Assembly (NCBI RefSeq): GCF_932294415.1
Contig: NC_065538.1
Coordinates: 82,011,453 to 82,075,452, forward strand
Source of the DNA: Quercus robur
Taxonomy: Eukaryota > Streptophyta > Magnoliopsida > Fagales > Fagaceae
DNA: 64,000 bases
Direction of reading: 5' to 3'
Position numbers and translations under genes: made by a program. The first letter of the stretch is position 1; each line of letters begins with the position of its first letter. Shown one piece after another: positions 22,729-34,450 of this stretch. The notes under the pieces were generated by a model that saw nothing but the letters and a program-made list of their open reading frames with translations, ran no database searches and was not told where the DNA came from.

Positions 22729-23319
22729 AGGACTTCTAGCCTAGGCCTGAAGCTATCCTTCGCGAGGCTACGTCATTTCTGCATGAATATCAAACATTAG
22801 TGGCAAACCAACGGATACATTAGTTGTTTGAAGGGATGGGTGTAATGATGATATTATTTTTTTTTTCTTTGTCCTGAGTGTTAGGCTAGTATGTATAGCC
22901 CTGGACCATATCAGGACCCTTACTTACACCTTTGTACTTTTATTTCATTATTTTAATTCAAATTCTACCTTTTTAGTAAAAAAAAAAAAATATTATTCAA
23001 ACATTATCAATGCTAGCAAGTTGTACAGCACAAATCAATGCACATTTACGTCTCTTTTCTCCCAATCATTCAGACATTTCTCCTCACCTCAATCTTCTCT
23101 CCCTTCTTTCACCATGTCTGCTCTTTCTTCTTTCAGGAGCATAGACCACTCTCTGTTTTGTTCTCTCCTTTCTCTGTCTCAGTCCATCTCTCTCAGATCG
23201 ACATATAGGGTGTGGGTTTGTGGGGATCGACGTGGTGGAGGATGTGGGTTTGTGGAGATCAGTGTCTGTGGTAGACATCGGCGTTTGTGTTCGAGGTTGA
23301 GGTGTGGGTCACGGTGGTT
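22729..23319. other. Interior of the inverted-repeat element, first part
   Basis: A stretch with a weakly coding look near 22745-22840 (EAILREATSFLHEYQ in one frame) that I cannot place. It is followed by T-rich and CT-rich sequence. No gene is supported. Confidence 0.3.
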
Positions 23320-23600
23320 GCTGGGTTGTGGAATCGATGAATCGATGGTTGGGTTATGGAAATCGGTGACTGGGTTGTGGGAATCGGTGATTGGGTTGTG
23401 GAGTTGGTGATTGGATTGTGGGAAACGGTGACTGAGTTGTGGGATTCGGTGATTGGGTTGTGGAGTCGGTGATTGGGTTGTGGAGTCGGCGATTGGATTG
23501 TGGGAAACGGTGACTGAGTTGTGGAATTCGGTGATTGGGTTGTGGAGTCGGTAATTGGATTGTGGGAAACGGTGACTGGGTTGTGTGGGTTTGGGTTTTG
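23320..23600. repeat. GT-rich minisatellite of about 23-24 bp
   Basis: Tandem imperfect units such as GGTGATTGGGTTGTGG[A/G]. They read as repeated NPITDS/VTVSHNP-like peptides on the minus strand. It is low complexity, not a gene. A T-run of nearly 50 bases follows at about 23710-23756. Confidence 0.85.
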
Positions 23601-23706
23601 GTGGGTCATTAGGTAGCGGAGTTTCGTCTGTTTGGGTTTGTGGGTATGGATTTGGCAGTGGTGGTGTTGTTGGATTTTCGGTGGTGGTAGTGGTTGTGCT
23701 GTGGGT

Positions 23707-23755
<49 letters not shown>

Positions 23756-24674
23756 CTCTGATGAGAAGGTGTAAAGGGTGTGCTTAAAAACATTATACTT
23801 GTTTGGAAATGGTTGGCTTATAGAGACTTGATTTTCAAGTGGACGCTACATGAAAAAAACACCACATGGAAAAAACGCCATATCAGACGTGATCAGAACA
23901 CTAAATCAAGTTTTTTAAACTCAAGATGTTAGTAAAAAATATAATTTTGTAATAGTGCCTACTAATTATATTGTTTGGTAAACAATGTTAATTTCTAATT
24001 TTGGTCTGAGCTGAGGGGGCCAATCAAAATGAAAATAGACAAGGACTTCATAAAAAATATAAAAAGCTGAGGGGTGCACGGACCATTTGGAAAAGTTTGT
24101 ACGAGCACTTCGTAGCGACAAACACTTTGGATTCATATGAGATATATTCACGTTATAATAAGAATTCAAAGCTGAGATTTTTTTGCCAGCAACGTTGATA
24201 CATCTTTGTACATAAAAGTTGCTGTTAGTGTTGGTAAGTAGATACAGAGGAGTGAAGCAATCAAGCATGAAAGATAGTAGTAAAAGAAGAGAAACATTTG
24301 TTTCTTTCAAAAGCATATTCTTTGATTTTTTTTTTAAAAAAAAAAGCATATTCTTTGATATCTCTTCTTTTTATGCCTAGAATTATTGAATATTGGGACC
24401 CAAGTTTGCTGGAGGAGTTATGGACCTTCATTTTCGTACATGTCTGACAGCAATGTAACAGCACAGAGTTTATAACATTAACACTGGTAGGTGTGGGGAT
24501 TTCAGAATATGAACCATGACAAGAATTCTGGCTTGGATTGAGTCATGCAATTAGTATGGGTGGTTGAGATTCAATTTTATATCCTATAAGACATCGTCTT
24601 GGATGATTCAATCACAACCTTAAACTTGATCAGATGTGAAAAGAGTTTTGAAAATTTTTGTGTCGTTATACTTA

Positions 24675-24722
24675 GAGGCCGTTTGGATTCAGCGTCTTCC
24701 GCTGCATCCAAGCTGCGTTTTT

Positions 24723-24759
<37 letters not shown>

Positions 24760-24972
24760 CCTCACTTCACGTGTTCCAGGGACAATAAACACTGTAGCGC
24801 ATTGTAGCAGTACTGTAGCAACACTGTTTGTCACTGTTTATGTACTAAAAAATATTTAAAATGGGCTCCACGGTACTTTTCACACATTTAAAAATTATTT
24901 TGCTACAGTGTTTTCAGTTTTCAGTTTTCAATTTTCAGTTTCAGCAACAATAAGCTCAATCCAAACGGACCC
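24675..24972. mobile_element. MITE with GGTCCGTTTGGATT-type ends
   Basis: Inverted ends GAGGCCGTTTGGATT and, in reverse, GGGTCCGTTTGGATT, flanked by TTA on both sides (24672-24674 and 24973-24975). The interior includes a long T run and CACACATTTAAAAATTATTT, shared with the copy at 45867-46143. The paralogous site in unit 1 (near 21430) is empty. A 3-bp duplication suggests PIF/Harbinger-like, but that is tentative. Confidence 0.75.
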
Positions 24973-25435
24973 TTACTGTATTTCTCATCCAATGCTCACT
25001 GTCTTATTGTTGAGTTCAGTTTATTTATTTACCGTTATCTTATTTATTTTGGCTTTTCTTATTCTCATCATCTTACTATAAACTAGTCGCTAACCCGTGC
25101 GATGCACGGGATAATCAGTTAAATAACTATTACAAATAGTTAAAAAATAAAAAAAAACAAAAAAAAAACATGTTCTTTGATTACAAATGTAGGATATTCC
25201 ACATAACACATAAAGGCCACACCTTGTTTGCTTTATGGCAATGAAAACATTATTACCAACATTCCAAAAGCTCATAAGTCATAGCTTCAAACACAGATTT
25301 GGGCACAAGATGAGAGTAGGACCTGTAAAATAAGCATTATTAAGTTATTAATATGTAAAGGGAATAATTTATAACAATAATAGTTTTATACTGATTTTTT
25401 TTTTTTTTTTTTGGTTTAGCAGTTATTAGTAGAAC

Positions 25436-25862
25436 GTAACATCGAAAGCAAATTTTTACATTGCAAATACTTTGAAGGGATAAGCATAAGTTTAAACGTG
25501 ATAACTGATAAGCTTGAATAGAAAAAAATTTAAAATAAGAACAATAGTGAAAGCCTTAATATTGTTCACATTTATTTCTTTTCCAGTACAATTCTAGCAA
25601 CAAATGAAGCATCAAATTAATAACCTTTCCACACATTTTTTACTATTTAGTTTGATCCTAAAAAAAAGGTGGAGTAACATTGAAAGCAAATTTTTACATT
25701 GCAAATACTTTGAAGGGATAAGCATAAGTTTAAACGTGATAACTGATAAGCTTACCAAGCATAAAATTTAAAATAAGCACAATAGTAAAAGCCTTAATAT
25801 TGTTCACATTTATTTATTTTCCAGTACAATTCCAGCAACAAATGAAGCATCAAATTAATAAG
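25436..25862. repeat. Direct duplication inside Helitron A
   Basis: Copies at about 25436-25627 and 25675-25862. Each runs from TAACAT[C/T]GAAAGCAAATT through GATAACTGATAAGCTT to AAATGAAGCATCAAATTAATA. They are nearly identical, implying recent duplication within or before the element. Confidence 0.9.
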
Positions 25863-27171
25863 GTTAACAGTTTTATTGATCAGGATAGGGGGCTAAACTT
25901 GTTGCAAAGTAGTTTGATCAGGTCAGTGACCTTGTTCACGATAAGAATGGCTACTATCCAAAGCCAAAATAAAATAAACTCATCATTGCATCATCACATC
26001 ATGTTCACAATAAAAATTACTACTACCCTAAGCTAAAATAAAGATACTTATCACTTGTCATGACATTATCATAAAGATGAGGGGTGATGTCATGCATTTT
26101 GAAATGAAAGGAGAAAGACTTTCCAAGCACAACAGATAAGTGAATAGAAGGAAAAAAAAGAATAATTGTTTATAATATTTTGTTTTCTGCATCAAATAGG
26201 GAAATAAACACCAAACAACAAATTTATTTTAGAAAACAACAAAAGTAATGTGAAATAAGTTAAGGAAGTTTATATATGTTATTAAAAAAAAAAAAAAAAC
26301 TCACATAAACAAAGAGGGAAAGGCTTACCTAACACGAATATGCAGGATTTGTTACAGAAAGAAGACTCTCATTGGAGTTCTCTTTGAGAAATCTTCTCTT
26401 AAGGTATTCTTTACTTGATCTTCAAGATGCAGAACTTACATGAGGTTTGTTTGAAGCAACAACAATAATAGCAAAATTTTAAAATTGTTTAAATGCTTAT
26501 ATAACTTAATAAGGATAACAATATGTTTAAATGCTTACATGCCAGATTTGTAAAGTTTATTTTTCAGCTTTTGGAAAATGGGGTTATTTGAAAAGGCTGT
26601 TCCTAAAGAAAAAGTATTCTGAAAAGGTTACCGCACAGGAACATGGCTATTCCAATATACATTATATGTTGCTCTCATTTAAATTCACACAATCACCATT
26701 GCAGCTTTCTTTGGTTGACTACAAAGGCATGAAACATTACTTTGATTTAGAAAGATTTAATTCAAATTAAAAGATGATCTATATGCTAGCTTAGGTATGT
26801 GCAGTAGAATGAACAGAACAAAGGAAGCAAGATGAGATGTGGCATACCTTATGGAATTCATCTAATATAAGTATCAACTGTCTGAATGAGATTCTTGAAT
26901 TATCATCAACAAAATCATTCGTCTTTCGGTTCCTAGGCACGTCCCTGATAAAATGTTGAAATGCAAATCTTTAATTTGAATACAAATAGAAATCTAAAAA
27001 CATTAAGATTAGAAGATTGCATTTTCCTTTGCCTATTCTGATACTTAACAGAACAAATAAATTTCTACTACAAACCTTAACAATAAATGTAGAAAGTTTG
27101 CAAATTAGTGTATATGTGATTTGATAGACCTATTGCAAGGTATTCATTTAGTTTTCATGTTTTTGTTTCAG
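25863..27171. other. Helitron A cargo of unknown origin
   Basis: AT-rich sequence with short open frames (for example 26531-26770) and splice-like signals, possibly more captured host fragments. I could not identify any of them. Confidence 0.3.
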
Positions 27172-27248
27172 GTGCTAATGAAGATGAGTTAAAGAAAGTG
27201 AAGCATGCGGTTCAATATGGAGTTTCATCATGTATTACTTGGCCATAG
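27172..27248 (+). pseudogene. Captured exon fragment resembling FAB1/PIKfyve kinase
   Basis: After a TTTTTGTTTCAG acceptor the frame reads GANEDELKKVKHAVQYGV, which resembles the chaperonin-like (CCT) region of plant FAB1-type 1-phosphatidylinositol-3-phosphate 5-kinases (from memory DELKKVKH.VQYGVFAAYH). It then loses similarity and hits a stop at 27246. It lies opposite to the orientation of its host Helitron. A captured gene piece, not a functional gene. Confidence 0.5.
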
Positions 27249-28945
27249 AGATTTATTTTCTTCAATGAACCGTGAAGATCCAAAAAATGTCCCTATTTTA
27301 GATTTGCCTTCATCACTCAGCTATACACAAACTTGCTTACAAAATGGTTTCTAAAAATAAATAAATAAATTGCTGACTGAATTATACCCTCATATTCAAA
27401 TTCAGCTCCAGCTGCATTACCTGCATCAAAACCAAGCTTGGCTCAATAGACAAATAACATAATATGTTACACATTGACTGAAGGAACTTTCAAAATAGGC
27501 CAACTAACACAATTGAGTTTGGTCAGTATAAGTAAAGCAGCAAATAGTTTTAAGTTCCTACCAAGTGAGCAAAAACAACCTTACCATGTGGTTGAGGACC
27601 ACTCTAAGCAATAGGAAGTAAAAAGAAATAAACAAACTAAAAATTAATGGTCTTTTTGTAAAAGAATCAAGATGCAAACAAACACCAAAGTTGACATTCA
27701 TTAGGTTTTAGTGTGTGAACTGTACAAACTTTACCATAACTAACAAATAAAATTTGTAGATTAAAAATCAAGATTAGAATTACCATAACTTGCTTCTCAA
27801 AAAAAAAAAAAAAAAAGAATTACCATAAGTTACAGTGGTGTACCTATTTCCATTTTTGACATTCATCAGGTCTTTTCCATTTATATCCTATGGGTTTTTT
27901 AATAAGATTTAAGCTTTCACACTCTCCTCTCATTCACCAGGGGCTATTGAACCACTAAGCTATCCTTAGCAATGGGTTTGAAATTATGACCATGATACCC
28001 AGGAGTCTTCCCATATATATATATATATATATATATTAAAAAGACAGTTTTATATATGATCCCAATTAAGCACTTTAAGATACATAATGCACAAATTATT
28101 CTTGATAGTTAAAAACCAATCAAATTAGACCCAAATTCACAAACTCTAATCTCAACGCACAAACTTACCGTGAAATAAATCTATAAAAAATCAAACCCAC
28201 TTCTCAATATCCCTTAAACTTTCAAATTGATAATCTCAGATACCATTTTGATTCAATTAATCTCCTTTCTACTATATAAACCTATCTCACCATCAATATC
28301 AATCCCAATATCTAACATATAAATCATAAAAAATTCAAACCCAGAGCTCAATTTCCACTAAAGTTTCAAATACATAATCTCAAAGAATCAGAATTTAAAA
28401 TTCCTAATGAATTTCGAATTTATATCTAGAATTAAAAGGCTCATAGATCAATGCCTACAGAGAAACTATACACTAAAATCGAGTTTCTAAGTGGTAGCCA
28501 CATGAACCCAGATAAGAATTCACAAAATTAAATCCAAAAAAAAAAAAACCTAACAATACCCAACAACAGTATTAGCAAAAGAACTGAATAGAAAATCAAA
28601 ATATTACTTACGCAACAACAGTAATTCAGTCTAGGAATCAACAAAAAGAAGCAAAGCCAATGAACATTAAAAAACAAATATTTAGAAAGAGAAAGAGAGA
28701 GGGAAAGATTAGATACATGATATTAAGAGCATCTTTGCGTAACTGGGTCTACAACATTGGAGATTTTGCGATGGCTATGATGGGTAACGGCTCAGTCATG
28801 GGTGGGAGAGATGGTTATGGTGGACTATCAGGGATATAGAGAGAACGGCTTAGAAAGGCAGAGAGAATGGTTGGTTTCAGACTTTAAGGGTTTTGATAAT
28901 TGAGAGAGGCAAAGGCAAAGAGGCTTATCAAAAAACCTGACAGAA
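27249..28945. other. Helitron A, remaining interior
   Basis: AT-rich. A possible degenerate tRNA-like/SINE stretch lies near 27930-27990 on the minus strand (GGATAGCTTAGTGG), and an (AT)n run at about 28016-28036. No gene is supported. Confidence 0.3.
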
Positions 28946-29085
28946 GTATACAGAGAGAGCGAGTGAGGGGCAGCGTGAATACTGAAGAGGGCGAGAACAG
29001 GGAGAGCAAGAACAGGTATACAGAGAGAGCGAGTGAGGGGCAGCGTGAATACTGAAGAGAGCGAGAACAGGGAGAGCAAGAACAG
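28946..29085. repeat. 70-bp tandem duplication in Helitron A
   Basis: Two nearly identical 70-base units (28946-29015 and 29016-29085), each beginning GTATACAGAGAGAGCGAGTG and containing GAGGGGCAGCGTGAATACTG. One base difference was noticed. Confidence 0.92.
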
Positions 29086-29447
29086 GGATGCTCTGTGTTT
29101 AAGCCAAAGAGAAACGAAAGAGGGGCAGCGTGAAGACTGAAGAGAGATAAGTATTAGGTTTCAAATTTAAATATAAAAGAAAATTAAAAATAAAAAAAAT
29201 AAATAAAGAGATAAGAATTAGGTTTTGAAAATAGTGTTTTTAATTTAATTTTTAATTTTTTAAATATTGTGTTGTGCTGACGTGGAAAATTGTGGTGCTA
29301 GCAGAGGTTTCGGTTTTATATATATATATATATATATAGATTTGTCACTCTCTCACATTTTATACATATTTTATTTTCTCTCACAAAAAGGTAATCTCTC
29401 TCTCTCTCTCTCAAAATTTTTTTTTTTTTGATTTTTTATGAAACTTG

Positions 29448-29756
29448 GGGGCTGTTTGGCTAAGGAAATCTCATCACTCAATTTCCATCGCTCATCACTC
29501 ATCACTCAATTTTTCACACCCGTTTGGCATCATCACCCAATTTCCATCACTCAATATTTTTCACACTATTTGTGGGCCCATACCTGTCAGCCGGTGCAGC
29601 TTTTTCTCTTTCTTTTTTTTTTTTTTTTTTTTTGGTTTTCAGTACCCAAACTCACCGAAGCTAAAAAAAAAAAAAAAAAAAAACAAACAAAAATGTACTG
29701 AAGATCGAACCAGTGAAAAAAAAAAAAACAAAAACATACTGAAGACCGAACCAGTG

Positions 29757-29796
<40 letters not shown>

Positions 29797-30085
29797 CCAG
29801 ACTAAGACCGAACAAGTGAAAAAAAAAAGAGTCAAAAGGTGGTCAAAAGTTGCGGCTGTGGGTCCCCTATGTGTGTTTAATTACAATATTGCCATTGAGT
29901 TATGAGTTATGGAAACTGTAAACAGCCTTTAGTTGTTTTCAGTTTCCATAACTCATAACTCAAAAATCAGATAATTGAGTGATGGAAACAGAGTTATCGT
30001 TTGCCAAACAACCTTTTTGCTATGGGTCCCACCATTTTTGAGTTATAAGTTATGGAAACTGAGAATTGACAATCCAAACAGCCTC
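29448..30085. mobile_element. MITE with GGGGCTGTTTGG ends
   Basis: Inverted ends GGGGCTGTTTGG and, in reverse, GAGGCTGTTTGG, flanked by TTG at both sides (29445-29447 and 30086-30088). Internal inverted segments include AGTTTCCATAACTCATAACT against AGTTATGGAAACT. It contains long poly-A and poly-T runs. It is inserted in Helitron B1 and absent from B2. Superfamily uncertain. Confidence 0.7.
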
Positions 30086-30609
30086 TTGTATTCCCATTGC
30101 CTTATTATTGACTAACTCATATGTTTTCCTTGATGAAAGCATTTTTTTTTCATTTTTATTTACAACACCAAATACTTTTAATGTTGCTTACCAGATTTGG
30201 GGAAAAATCGTATTATAATATATTCATATTTTGTGTTGTTGTCAGGTTTTAGTTTATTAGGAAAACAAAAAGATAGTCTGGACAATATGTTGAAGAACAA
30301 TTAGTGCAGTTGAAGAAGATGTCTTTATTATATGATGTGTTTTAGATGCTTGAGTAATTATTTTTAAGCATTACGAATATTTTGTACTGCTCATCTTTCT
30401 TATCTCATTAGTGTATTCTTTGAAATTTTTAAGAAATCAAATTCAATTTTGAGTTTAAAATTATTTATTTATCTATTCATTTTTCGCACGTTGGATTAGA
30501 TGTTAGATTAAATTATGACAGTATTGACACAATACTTTTCCTTTTTTCAAAAAAAATATATATATAAATATATATATATTTCTCTACTTTTTTCCCCTTT
30601 TGTACTCTT

Positions 30610-30659
<50 letters not shown>

Positions 30660-31809
30660 CTAGAAAATTGAGTTACAATCATTATGTATAAAGCAATGAC
30701 CAACATTTTTGCTTGGGAATAGTGACATATTTCTATTGCGTTACTTCAAAACCTTATTAAAAAATTTGAATTTAATTATGCATTGGATATTTGGCTTGAT
30801 TAGATTATGTTTGAAATGTTTCACATATTAGGGAGAATGAGTTTGAATTTGATGTGAGTTTTATTGTTCCCTTTCTTTTTTATTTGAATTGTAGTTTTGG
30901 TGAATTCTATTATTTTATTTGATATGTTTCTTGGTGTTTTTGATTGTACAGTAAAAAAAGTTGGGTTAAATTTTTTTTTAATGATACATAAAATTTTATA
31001 AATAATTTTTATTAAAAAATTAAATTTTTTTCAACCTTTTAAATTCTTGAGAAAAATTGTATTGTTTTCATTTTGGAATAATAAAAAACATATATATTAT
31101 ATTTGTAATTGTCCCTAAACAAATGAAAATATGATTATGAAATACATTCTATTTATTGCACAAAGTGCGGGTCTCCGACTAGTGTTTTTTGAGAGTGTTT
31201 TAATCTATGGTGTCCGTTTATGATAATATCTGTTTATCATTAAACTAAGATACCAAACGGTTTTTAATTGGTTATTAGTGTAGGTGAGAATTGAACCTTG
31301 ATATTTTATTTAATTAATTGAAACTTTACTAGTTAAGCTAATTAGAATCTATCGCAATTAGTGTTTTTATAATAAGTAAATATCTAGGGTCCATTTAGTA
31401 CATGTGTTTAAACAATAGTTTTCAATTTTTTAAAAATATATAAATAAAAAATATATAAGAATATATATAATATTAATTAAAAACTAAAAACATATATTTA
31501 AATATATGTACCTAAAATCTAAATCTGTCTTAATTCCGCTGACAGGGGCCAATCAAAAAGAAAATAAACAAGCACTTCATAGAAAAGATAAAAAGCTGAT
31601 GGGTGCAGGTAGGGGTGGCAATTTTTATCCATATCCATGAACCCACCCATTACCCACCTTATTTGGATAAGTCTTAACCCAACCCATTTGAATATTTGGG
31701 TTAAATGGGTAAAAACCCATTTCGTTATTTAATTAGATGGGTCTAAATGGATAATCCCACTAATACCCACTAAACGCATCTAAAATTTAAATAAACAACA
31801 TAAAATCTA

Positions 31810-34450
31810 AATTTCTAGAAAATGACTAAAATACCCATGAAACTTAAAAAAATGACCAAAATACTACCAAAACCCAAAAAATGACCAAAATACCCCCGAA
31901 ACCTAAAAAATGACCAAAATACCCCCCAAAACCTAAAAATTACCAAAATACCCCCCAAACCAAAAAAATGACCAAAATAGCCTTGAAACCTAAAAAATGA
32001 CAAAATACCCCCAAAAACCCAACAAATGACCAAAATACCCCCGAACCCCAAAAAATGACCAAAATACCCCCAAAATCCAAAAAATGACCAAAATACCTAT
32101 GAAACCCAAAAAATGACCTAAATACCCCCTAAAACCTAAAAATTACTAAAATACCACCAAAACCCAAAAACTGACCAAAATACCCCTGAAACCTAAAAAT
32201 GACCAAAATACCTCCAAAACCCAAAAAATAACCAAAATACCCTTCAAACCCAAAAAAATGACCCAAATACTCCCAAAACCCAAAAAATGACCAAAATACC
32301 TCTGAAACTCAAAAAATGACCAAAATACCCCTAAAACCTAAAAATGACCAAAATACCTCCAAAACCCAAAAAAATGACAAAACCACCCCCGAAACCCAAA
32401 AAATGACCAAAATTCCCCCAAAACCCAAAAAATGACAAAAATACCTCCGAAACCCAAAAAATGACCAAAATTCCCCCAAAACCCAAAAAATGACCAAAAT
32501 ACCTCTGAAACCCAAAAAATGGCCAAAATATCCCTAAAACCTAAAAATTACTAAAATACCACCAAAACCCAAAAACTGACCAAAATACCCCTGAAACCTA
32601 AAAATGACCAAAATACCTCCAAAACCCAAAAAATAACCAAAATACCCTTGAAACCCAAAAAAATGACCAAAATACTCCCAAAACCCAAAAAATGACCAAA
32701 ATACCTCTGAAACCCAAAAAATGACCAAAATACCCCTAAAACCAAAAAATGACAAAAATACCTCCAAAACCCAAAAAATGACAAAAATACCCTCGAACCC
32801 CAAAAAATGACCAAAATTCCCCCAAAACCCAAAAAATGACCAAAATACCCCCAAAACCCAAAAAATGACCAAAATACCCCTAAAACCTAAAAATTACTAA
32901 AATACCACCAAAACCCAAAAACTGACCAAAATACCCCCGAAACCTAAAAATGACCAAAATACCTTCAAAACCCAAAAAATAACCAAAATACCCCTGAAAC
33001 CCAAAAAAATGACCAAAATACTCCCAAAACCCAAAAAATGACCAAAATACCTCTGAAACCCAAAAAATGACCATAATACGCCTAAAACCTAAAAATGACC
33101 GAAATACCTTCAAAACCCAAAAAATGACAAAAATACCCTCGAAACCCAAAAAATGACCAAAATTCCCCCAAAACCCAAAAAATGACCAAAATATCCCCAA
33201 AACCCACAAAATGACCAAAATACCTCCAAAATCCAAAAAATGACCAAAAAACTTCTGAAACCCAAAAAATGACCAAAATACCCCTAAAACCTAAAAATCA
33301 CTAAAATACCACCAAAACCCAAAAACTGACCAAAATACCCCCGAAACCTAAAAATGACCAAATTACCTCCAAAATCCAAAAAATAACCAAAATACCCCTG
33401 AAACCCAAAAAAATGACCAAAATACTCCCAAAACCCAAAAAATGACCAAAATACCTTTGAAACCCAAAAAATGAACAAAATACCCCTAAAACCTAAAAAT
33501 GACCAAAATACCTTCAAAACCCAAAAAATGACAAAAATACCCTCGAAACCCAAAAAATGACCAAAATTCCCCCAAAACCCAAAAAATGACCAAAATACCC
33601 CAAAAACCCAAAAAATTACCAAAATACCTCCAAAATTTCTAAAATGAGCAAAATACCCCCCAAAACCTCTCAAATGTCCAAAATATCCCCAAAACCCAAA
33701 AACTGACCAAAATACCCTCAAAACCCAAAAAATGACCAAAATACCCCCAAAACCCACAAAATGAGAAAAATACCTCCAAAACCTCTAAAATGAGCAAAAT
33801 ACCCCCCCCCCCCCCCACAAAACCTCTAAAATGTCCAAAATATCCCCAAAACCCAAAAATTACCAAAATACCCTAAAAAACCCAAAAAATGACCAAAATG
33901 CTTCATAAACCTAAAAAATGACCAAAATACCCCCTAAACCTTAAAAATGACCGAAATACCTTTGAAACCTTAAAATTACCGAAAATACCCCCGAAAGCTA
34001 AAAAATGACCAAAATACCTCTGAAACCTGTAAAATGATTAAAATACCCCAAGACCTAAAAAATGACTAAAATAACCCCAAAACCTATTACAATGACCAAA
34101 ACACCCCAAAAACCTAAAAAAATGACCAAAATACCCCCAAAACCTAACAATTACCAAAATACGCCCTAAACCTAAAAAATTACCAAAATACTCCTTAAAC
34201 CTAAAAAATTACCAAAATACTCCATAAACCTTAAAATGACCAAAATACCTCTAAAACCTAAAAAATAACTGAAATACCCCAAAAACCTAAAAAAATTACC
34301 AAAATACCCCCCAAAACCTAAAAAAATGACCAAAATAACCCCAAAATCTAAAAAAATGATCGATAAAACCCATGAAACCCAAATTATGACCAAAATGCCC
34401 CTAAACATGTAAGATGACCAAAATACACCTGAAACATCTAAAATTACCGA
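31810..34450 (+). repeat. Minisatellite, left arm (C-rich on plus strand)
   Basis: Roughly ninety imperfect units of about 28-30 bp on the pattern AAAAATGACCAAAATACCCC followed by C/A/G-variable AAACC. Variants include TTACC for TGACC, and CCGAAACC, CTGAAACC or CCAAAACC. The open frames on the minus strand (repeating GFGGILVIFW-like peptides) are products of the repeat, not genes. Confidence 0.95.

Larger units (their letters stand above)
21569..24004. mobile_element. Long inverted-repeat element, host to other insertions
   Basis: Left arm (21569 to about 21800) and right arm (about 23800-24004) are inverted copies. The left begins CCAAAATTGGAAACTAACA; the right, read in reverse, begins CCAAAATTAGAAATTAACA. 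Both continue through AAACAATATAATTAG, ACTAACATCTTGAG and GATCACGTCTGATATG. Flanks have CTAAGGGG on the left and CTGAGGGG near the right end, a possible 8-9 bp target duplication. Unit 2 of the segmental duplication lacks the element at the matching site near 31540. No transposase was seen. Probably a non-autonomous DNA element, perhaps MULE-like. Confidence 0.75.
20816..24560. repeat. Segmental duplication, unit 1
   Basis: Ordered landmarks shared with 24561-36310: TTTTATATCCTA[C/T]AAGACATCG, CAATCACAATCTTAAACTT, TTACTGTATTTCTCATCC, TTTTTATAATAAGTAAATATCT, GGGGCCAATCAAAA, and GGACCATTTGGAAAAGTTTG through AAGAATTCTGGCTT. The ancestral unit, without later insertions, was roughly 1.3 kb. This unit was enlarged by the inverted-repeat element at 21569-24004. 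Confidence 0.8.
25083..29340 (-). mobile_element. Helitron A, non-autonomous, 4.26 kb (minus strand)
   Basis: Read on the minus strand it starts TCTATATATATATA...AAACCGAAACC and ends CCCGTGC-ATC-GCACGGG hairpin, TTAGCGA, CTAG. It lies between host A and T. Joining the flanks gives ACTATAAA|TTTGTCACTCTC, which is exactly the uninterrupted sequence of Helitron B2 near 37965, so both ends are defined to the base. No Rep/helicase gene is visible. It carries internal duplications and at least one fragment resembling a host exon (27172). Confidence 0.92.
25040..31182 (+). mobile_element. Helitron copy B1 (plus strand), interrupted
   Basis: The 3' end at 31182 has a GCACAAAGTGC hairpin, GGGTCTCCGA, then CTAG followed by T, the standard Helitron terminus. 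The body (about 25040-25082 plus 29341-31182) is homologous in reverse to 36921-38110. It is interrupted by Helitron A (25083-29340) and a MITE (29448-30085). The 5' end is not resolved and may be truncated. No Rep/helicase was seen. A T run of about 50 bases lies at 30612-30656. Confidence 0.7.

Noticed and set aside
23179-23793. Minus-strand frame repeating NPITDSTTQSP-like peptides
   Set aside because: Encoded by the 23-24 bp minisatellite and a poly-T run, not a protein gene.
27925-27995. Possible tRNA gene on the minus strand
   Set aside because: A-box-like sequence is present, but no cloverleaf forms; at most a degenerate SINE.
31810-34450. Regularly spaced repeat resembling a CRISPR array
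   Set aside because: Units are contiguous with no unique spacers, in a plant-type locus with hAT ends.
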